Of a stretch of DNA of 46,225 bases, positions 42,653-46,225 are shown one piece after another; position 1 is the stretch's first letter, and the number at the start of each line of letters is the position of its first letter. The DNA comes from Comamonadaceae bacterium. Its GTDB lineage: Bacteria > Pseudomonadota > Gammaproteobacteria > Burkholderiales > Burkholderiaceae_C. The DNA lies in NCBI GenBank assembly GCA_013297925.1, contig JAAFJC010000022.1, positions 1 through 46,225 of the forward strand. The letters run 5' to 3'. The translations under genes were made by a program, and so were the position numbers. Under the pieces are notes generated by a model. That model did not search any database. It saw only the letters and a program-made list of their open reading frames with translations, and was not told where the DNA came from.

Positions 42653-44380
42653 ATGGCTTTGACTGAAACAACATACACCAATGGCTATGAATTCAGCCAA
42701 GGCGCTGGCTACACACTGCCTGAATACGAGGCGGTGATCCCCGATGCCGTGCGCACGGGCCACACGGAGCATCACCGCATTCTCATCGTCGGTGGCGGGC
42801 TCACAGGCTTGACGCTTGCCTGCTCGCTTGCCCAGCTGGGCGTAGATTGTGTGCTGCTGGATGAAGACAACACCGTGGGCGTGAAAGGCGCATCGAGCCG
42901 AGGTATTTGCTACACGCAGAAATCGCTGGAGATTTTTGACAAGCTGGGGATTTACGAGCGTATCAAATCTAAAGGAATCCAATGGAGCGTGGGGCGCACG
43001 TTTGCTGGTGAAGATGAGGTTTATAACTTTGATCTGAAAGCGCAAGGCAATTTCAATCTCAGCGAGCAGCCGGCCTTCATCAATATCCAGCAGTTCTACA
43101 ACGAAGGCTTTTTGGTGGAGCGGATTGGCGAGCTTGGGGCTGCGCAGATTCGCTGGAACAACCGCGTGACATCGTTTGAAATCAAAAATTCTCTTGCTAC
43201 GTTTTTAATAGCTACTCCGGCTGGAAAATACTCAGCTAGCGCCGATTTTGTCATTGATGCGACAGGTTCGCGCAGCCCGTTCCATGATTGGCTGAAGATC
43301 AAAAAGACAACTAAGAAAGGCGATGACCGCTGGTGCATCGCCGATGTGCGCTTCAACACGCATCCGCCCAAAGAGCGCCACACTTGGATCGAAGCACCGT
43401 TTAATGACAACCGTGCCGTGTGGCAACATTTGATGGCCGATGATGTGTGGCGCATTGATTACCAGATGGCGCCGGATGCTGATCCTGCTTATGTGAGCCG
43501 CGAAGATGTCGTCAAAGAGCGCTTGGCCAAGCAGTTTGGCAAGGAGACGCAGGTGGATATCGTGTGGGTGGGGCCCTATGCCTACCGCAGCGAATGTGTG
43601 GATCGCATGAGTGCATCGGCTGGCAGAACAGAAGTGTTTTTCATTGGCGATAGCGCAAAAGTGGTGAGCCCGTTTGGCGCGCGCGGTGGCAACACAGGGA
43701 TTGCTGATGCGGATAACCTGGCCTGGAAGCTCGCTGCTGTGGCGCAGGGCAGAGCGAAGCCTAGTTTATTGGAAAGCTACCACGCCGAGCGCCACGAAGC
43801 AGCCGTCACGAATGTGCAGGTGACCAACCGCACAGCGCGCTTCCTGCGCCCGCAAGACGGCATCGAGCGCGTGTTTCGCAATGCCACCATTGAGCTGGCC
43901 AAGAAGCATACGTTTGCGCGCAGTTTGGTCAACACCGGGCGCATGGCGGTGGCCAACCCGTATTCGCGCTCGCCGATCACAGCGCCTGATTTGGCGCAGA
44001 GTCATTCGGTGCAAAACGTGGGTTTTAACTGGGCCGATGGCACTGCAGGCCAGCTCAATCAACTTTTGCAATGGGCCAATGGCTTACCGCTGCTTTTGCT
44101 GTGGGCTGATCGCACACCCTCGGCTCTGCTCCAAGCTGTGCAGCAGCTGTCGCGAGCAGGCCATTGGCGTGCCGTGCTCGTGAGCCCCAAAGCTCAAGAT
44201 GGATTCAAAGAGCTGATTGTCGATACCCCAGGCAAACTTTTGCAGGCCTGCGGCGGCGATGGGCAGACGAGCTGGGCACTCGTTCGCCCCGACAGTTATC
44301 TCTCAGCTCGCGGGGCGCGCCATTCTGGCAAAGCGGCGCTAAGTGCAGCTTTGGCTTCTCTGCAAGGAGCTAAAGCATGA
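42653..44380 (+). CDS. FAD-dependent aromatic monooxygenase (PheA/TfdB family)
   Basis: A 575-residue flavoprotein hydroxylase. The FAD-binding GxGxxG is ILIVGGGLTGLTLACSLAQL (residues 43-62), and the second FAD motif is FFIGDSAKVVSPFGARGGNT with Gly332-Asp333. The C-terminal thioredoxin-like part ends in LLWADRTPSALLQAVQQLSR. Relatives hydroxylate phenolic or hydroxyphenylpropionate-type substrates with NAD(P)H and oxygen. Residues 176-195 (EIKNSLATFLIATPAGKYSA) are encoded by repeat R12. It overlaps the DUF2783 gene by 4 bases, which is the usual partner arrangement. Confidence 0.92.
   Translation: MALTETTYTNGYEFSQGAGYTLPEYEAVIPDAVRTGHTEHHRILIVGGGLTGLTLACSLAQLGVDCVLLDEDNTVGVKGASSRGICYTQKSLEIFDKLGIYERIKSKGIQWSVGRTFAGEDEVYNFDLKAQGNFNLSEQPAFINIQQFYNEGFLVERIGELGAAQIRWNNRVTSFEIKNSLATFLIATPAGKYSASADFVIDATGSRSPFHDWLKIKKTTKKGDDRWCIADVRFNTHPPKERHTWIEAPFNDNRAVWQHLMADDVWRIDYQMAPDADPAYVSREDVVKERLAKQFGKETQVDIVWVGPYAYRSECVDRMSASAGRTEVFFIGDSAKVVSPFGARGGNTGIADADNLAWKLAAVAQGRAKPSLLESYHAERHEAAVTNVQVTNRTARFLRPQDGIERVFRNATIELAKKHTFARSLVNTGRMAVANPYSRSPITAPDLAQSHSVQNVGFNWADGTAGQLNQLLQWANGLPLLLLWADRTPSALLQAVQQLSRAGHWRAVLVSPKAQDGFKELIVDTPGKLLQACGGDGQTSWALVRPDSYLSARGARHSGKAALSAALASLQGAKA
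43180..43230 (+). repeat. Dispersed repeat, copy R12 (coding, inside the FAD monooxygenase)
   Basis: AAATCAAAAATTCTCTTGCT is followed by ACGTTTTTAATAGCTACTCC. Read in the gene it gives ATFLIATPA, the same phase as ATDLIAARA in the aldolase (R1). The right side has diverged. Confidence 0.65.
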
Positions 44381-44577
44381 GACAAGGGCACACTGCGCCG
44401 GCACGACACAACCAGCTCAGCGACCCTGATGGCTTTTACGAAGCCTTGCTGGATGCGCATGAAGGCTTAAGCGCAGATGCCTCGGTAGCGCTCAACGCCC
44501 GCCTTATTTTGATTTTGGCCAATCAAATTGGCGATCAGCGGCTGCTGGCCGAATGTCTTGCGCTGGCCAAAGCCTGA
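44377..44577 (+). CDS. DUF2783 domain protein
   Basis: A 66-residue small protein. LSDPDGFYEALLDAHEGLSA and NARLILILANQIGDQRLLAE are characteristic of DUF2783, a family found next to FAD monooxygenases of this type. It may be an accessory or regulatory subunit; no biochemical role is established. The ATG overlaps the stop of the monooxygenase gene (ATGA), so translation is coupled. It ends the catabolic run. Confidence 0.85.
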   Translation: MRQGHTAPARHNQLSDPDGFYEALLDAHEGLSADASVALNARLILILANQIGDQRLLAECLALAKA

Positions 44578-44626
44578 TTGGGCTCATCTCCACCCTGAAT
44601 TCACCGAATTCTGACACCGGACTTTT

Positions 44627-44678
44627 GTCACGAAACAACGCGTTTTGGCTTTTTCAAAAGCGGTTTCGTGACTTTTTT
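44627..44678 (+). terminator. Long-loop hairpin followed by T-tract after DUF2783
   Basis: GTCACGAAAC (44627-44636) and GTTTCGTGAC (44663-44672) are perfect inverted copies; within the loop, TTTTG and CAAAA form a second stem. TTTTTT follows directly. This looks like a terminator for the catabolic operon, though its 26-base loop with an inner stem is unusual. The remaining gap to the next gene (to 44823 or beyond) shows nothing else. Confidence 0.55.
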
Positions 44679-44952
44679 CACGGCAACATTAAGGGTTACT
44701 ACTAGATTTTGAGCTCGACTCACTACAAAATTCAGCCATCCCAAAAACGCTTTTGAATAAACCATCCCGGTTCAAGCAAGCGATCAGGTCGCCGCCACAA
44801 GTGAGCGCCCAGGACAGCAGAAAGTGATACTTGCCATGAGCAGAGCCTTCGGTTTTGAGTCCTCCAGTAGCGGCCGCAGCGCCTCAAAATCATTCCACAT
44901 TTCAATGCCTTTTCGCCTGAGCAAATCGCGCGACGAGGATCAAAAAACCAAG

Positions 44953-45198
44953 ATGTCTATGTCTGAGATCAAGTTGAAAGTCGAACTCAGCTTTCAAGAC
45001 TTAGAAGGCACAGCGGCAGACAGCCTACGTTACAAAATTCGGGGCGCCCGTGAAGTGAAAGAGCTGTGGATGCTGCGCACAGATATGCATCAGTTGGTCT
45101 CACGAGCCCTCAGCCAACAAGAAGCTGCCAAACGCATCAACGCGCTCTTGCCCTGCTTTGAGCAATGGATTCCGGCGCGATCGCTGGTAAAAATCTAA
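44953..45198 (+). CDS. Hypothetical small protein
   Basis: An 81-residue protein of unknown family, mixed charged and helical (IKLKVELSFQDLEGTAADSL, KEVKELWM-like text EVKELWMLRTDMHQLVSRAL). No signal or membrane helix. The frame is open from 44824, with in-frame ATGs at 44905, 44953 and 44959; I choose 44953, which has GAGGAT 12 bases upstream, but the start is uncertain. The part upstream of it is Ser/Arg-rich and unconvincing. It is not obviously linked to its neighbours. Confidence 0.5.
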   Translation: MSMSEIKLKVELSFQDLEGTAADSLRYKIRGAREVKELWMLRTDMHQLVSRALSQQEAAKRINALLPCFEQWIPARSLVKI

Positions 45199-45349
45199 GC
45201 AATCCCCCGACAGGTGTGTGGCCTGCGTGATTGATGTACAAACACAGCTCAGCATGTTCTGACATCACAACTCCAAGCCACATGAACACCACGCTATCCC
45301 ATTCGGACACAGCACATCTCAAACCACTCCCTGCAAGGCGTGCTCTGTG

Positions 45350-45745
45350 ATGTGGCAAAGCATCAGCGATCTCATCATCGCCGCCAACGTCGGCATCATG
45401 GTGTTTTTCACCGTGGCAGTTGCGCCCACCATCTTCACCACGCTGCCGCCCGAATGGTCTGCGGCCTATGTGCGTAAATTCTTCCCCAAGTATTTCTTTT
45501 TCTTAGGCGTCACCACCAGCTTAACCATCGTCGGCGCGAGCGGCACGATGGCGCAAGCCGCGTTGCTGGGATGCGCCTTGGTATTTTTCTTCAGCTGCTT
45601 TTGGCTCACGCCGCGCATCAACCGAGCGCGGGATGACAAGCAGAGTACCGCCTTCAAAGCCTTGCATTGGACGAGCGTCGGTCTCAATCTGGCGCAGCTG
45701 CTCATCTTCATTGCGCTGCTCTACTTCAGCGTGAGCAAGTCATGA
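45350..45745 (+). CDS. DUF4149 domain membrane protein
   Basis: A 131-residue inner-membrane protein with four predicted helices. DLIIAANVGIMVFFTVAVAP begins the domain, with FFPKYFFFLGVTTSLTIVGA in the middle and LNLAQLLIFIALLYFSVSKS at the end. Function is unknown. A GTG at 45347 directly before the ATG is an alternative start. The next gene overlaps its stop (ATGA), so both are probably made together. The 150 bases upstream hold no feature I can identify. Confidence 0.85.
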   Translation: MWQSISDLIIAANVGIMVFFTVAVAPTIFTTLPPEWSAAYVRKFFPKYFFFLGVTTSLTIVGASGTMAQAALLGCALVFFFSCFWLTPRINRARDDKQSTAFKALHWTSVGLNLAQLLIFIALLYFSVSKS

Positions 45746-46152
45746 GCGAGACACCAAACGCCACAGCTAACGCTTGCGATGCGCTCACGGTGCTTTATGA
45801 CGGCGCATGCCCGCTGTGCCGCCGCGAAATCGCGATCTATCAATCCCTCACGCCCTCAGAGCCGGTGGCTTGGCAAGATGTGAGCCAGCCGCAAGCAGGC
45901 ATCTCTGCTGCAGACCAAGCGCGGTATCTCGCACGCTTTCATGTGCGGCGAAAAGATGGCCAATTGCTCAGCGGCGCAGCCGCTTTCGCCGCGCTCTGGC
46001 TGACCATGCCCGGCTGGCGCTGGCTAGGCCGCATCGCGCGCTTGCCCGGCGTCACACCGGTTTTAGAAATCTTCTACCGCGCCTTCTTGCACCTGCGCCC
46101 CAGCTTGCAGCGCTTAGCGCGAGGGCTGGACACAAAAACGCCCCAGCGCTGA
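45742..46152 (+). CDS. DCC family thiol-disulfide oxidoreductase (DUF393)
   Basis: A 136-residue protein of the DCC family. The signature YDGACPLCRREI holds the CxxC pair; AWQDVSQPQAGISAADQARY, FHVRRKDGQLLSGAAAFAAL and WRWLGRIARLPGVTPVLEIF follow in the order of the family. Members are thioredoxin-like and may act on membrane-linked redox; no substrate is known. The ATG at 45742 overlaps the DUF4149 stop. The gene converges with the tRNA, 26 bases away. Confidence 0.9.
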   Translation: MSETPNATANACDALTVLYDGACPLCRREIAIYQSLTPSEPVAWQDVSQPQAGISAADQARYLARFHVRRKDGQLLSGAAAFAALWLTMPGWRWLGRIARLPGVTPVLEIFYRAFLHLRPSLQRLARGLDTKTPQR

Positions 46153-46178
46153 AAACAGACACTGAGGCGGTTGTACAT

Positions 46179-46225
46179 TGGTAGGCCCAGAGGGACTTGA
46201 ACCCCCGACCAAGGGATTATGAGTC
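46179..46225 (-). tRNA. tRNA with CAU anticodon (Ile2 or elongator Met), 3' part, cut by window end
   Basis: The minus strand reads anticodon loop CTCATAA (anticodon CAU), variable loop, T-stem GGGGG/CCCTC around TTCAAGT, acceptor TGGGCCT, discriminator A and an encoded CCA. The sequence after the anticodon (AATCCCTTGGTCGGGGGTTC) resembles E. coli tRNA-Ile(CAU) more than tRNA-Met by memory, but the 5' half is outside the window, so identity is open. The gene continues past position 46225. Confidence 0.88.

Overview
The window looks like chromosomal DNA of a betaproteobacterium of order Burkholderiales, most likely family Comamonadaceae. Reasons: two Bug-type (TctC family) periplasmic receptors without membrane partners; a very long FAD-linked oxidase fused to iron-sulfur and CCG domains, next to DUF971, ubiE, a Tim44-like gene, ubiJ and ubiB; an fmdB - DUF502 - aspS block; and moderately high GC with short gaps. 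I see no insertion sequence, prophage or CRISPR array. The assignment is by gene content and order only.

Layout. 1-3150: GNAT acetyltransferase, AhpD-like protein, Bug receptor, transglutaminase-like protein. 3165-9095: a minus-strand run of five genes (alpha/beta hydrolase, DUF1254/DUF1214 protein, wax ester synthase/DGAT, DgoA-type aldolase, SDR) facing a divergent TetR regulator, with a near-perfect palindrome in the shared promoter region. 9101-13512: ugpB-ugpA-ugpE-ugpC importer operon on the minus strand, with a large inverted repeat between ugpE and ugpC. 13659-22188: plus-strand block of FAD/Fe-S oxidase, DUF971, ubiE, Tim44-like, ubiJ, ubiB (ubiquinone synthesis). 22287-28506: a LuxR-type response regulator and hybrid histidine kinase flanked by two lipoproteins of matching N-terminal design (lipobox, collagen-like Gly-X-Y stretch, DUF7151-like units) but different beta-propellers. 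28797-34140: sodium:solute symporter, fmdB, DUF502, an antisense glycosyltransferase wedged in, and aspS. 34141-34523: no gene, but a nest of four interlocking inverted repeats. 34524-38176: marC, SDR, hydroxychromene-carboxylate isomerase/DsbA-like protein, dienelactone hydrolase, and an AT-rich orphan gene. 38391-44577: winged-helix/TPR regulator, a hypothetical, then a probable aromatic catabolism set (VOC protein, Bug receptor, FAD monooxygenase, DUF2783). 44578-46225: a hypothetical, DUF4149 and DCC-family genes, and the 3' part of a CAU-anticodon tRNA at the right edge.

The most striking signal is a dispersed element of about 45-65 bases built of two small hairpins, with about a dozen recognisable copies in 46 kb (8 clear, the rest degenerate). 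Some copies are intergenic, but several lie inside coding sequence. In four unrelated proteins (aldolase, UgpC, FAD monooxygenase, FmdB-like) it is read in the same frame and gives related peptides starting Ala-Thr, such as ATDLIAARAYFMPAN and ATELIASRTDSMPAN; in UbiJ it is read from the opposite strand. This resembles in behaviour the Rickettsia palindromic elements known to insert into genes in frame.
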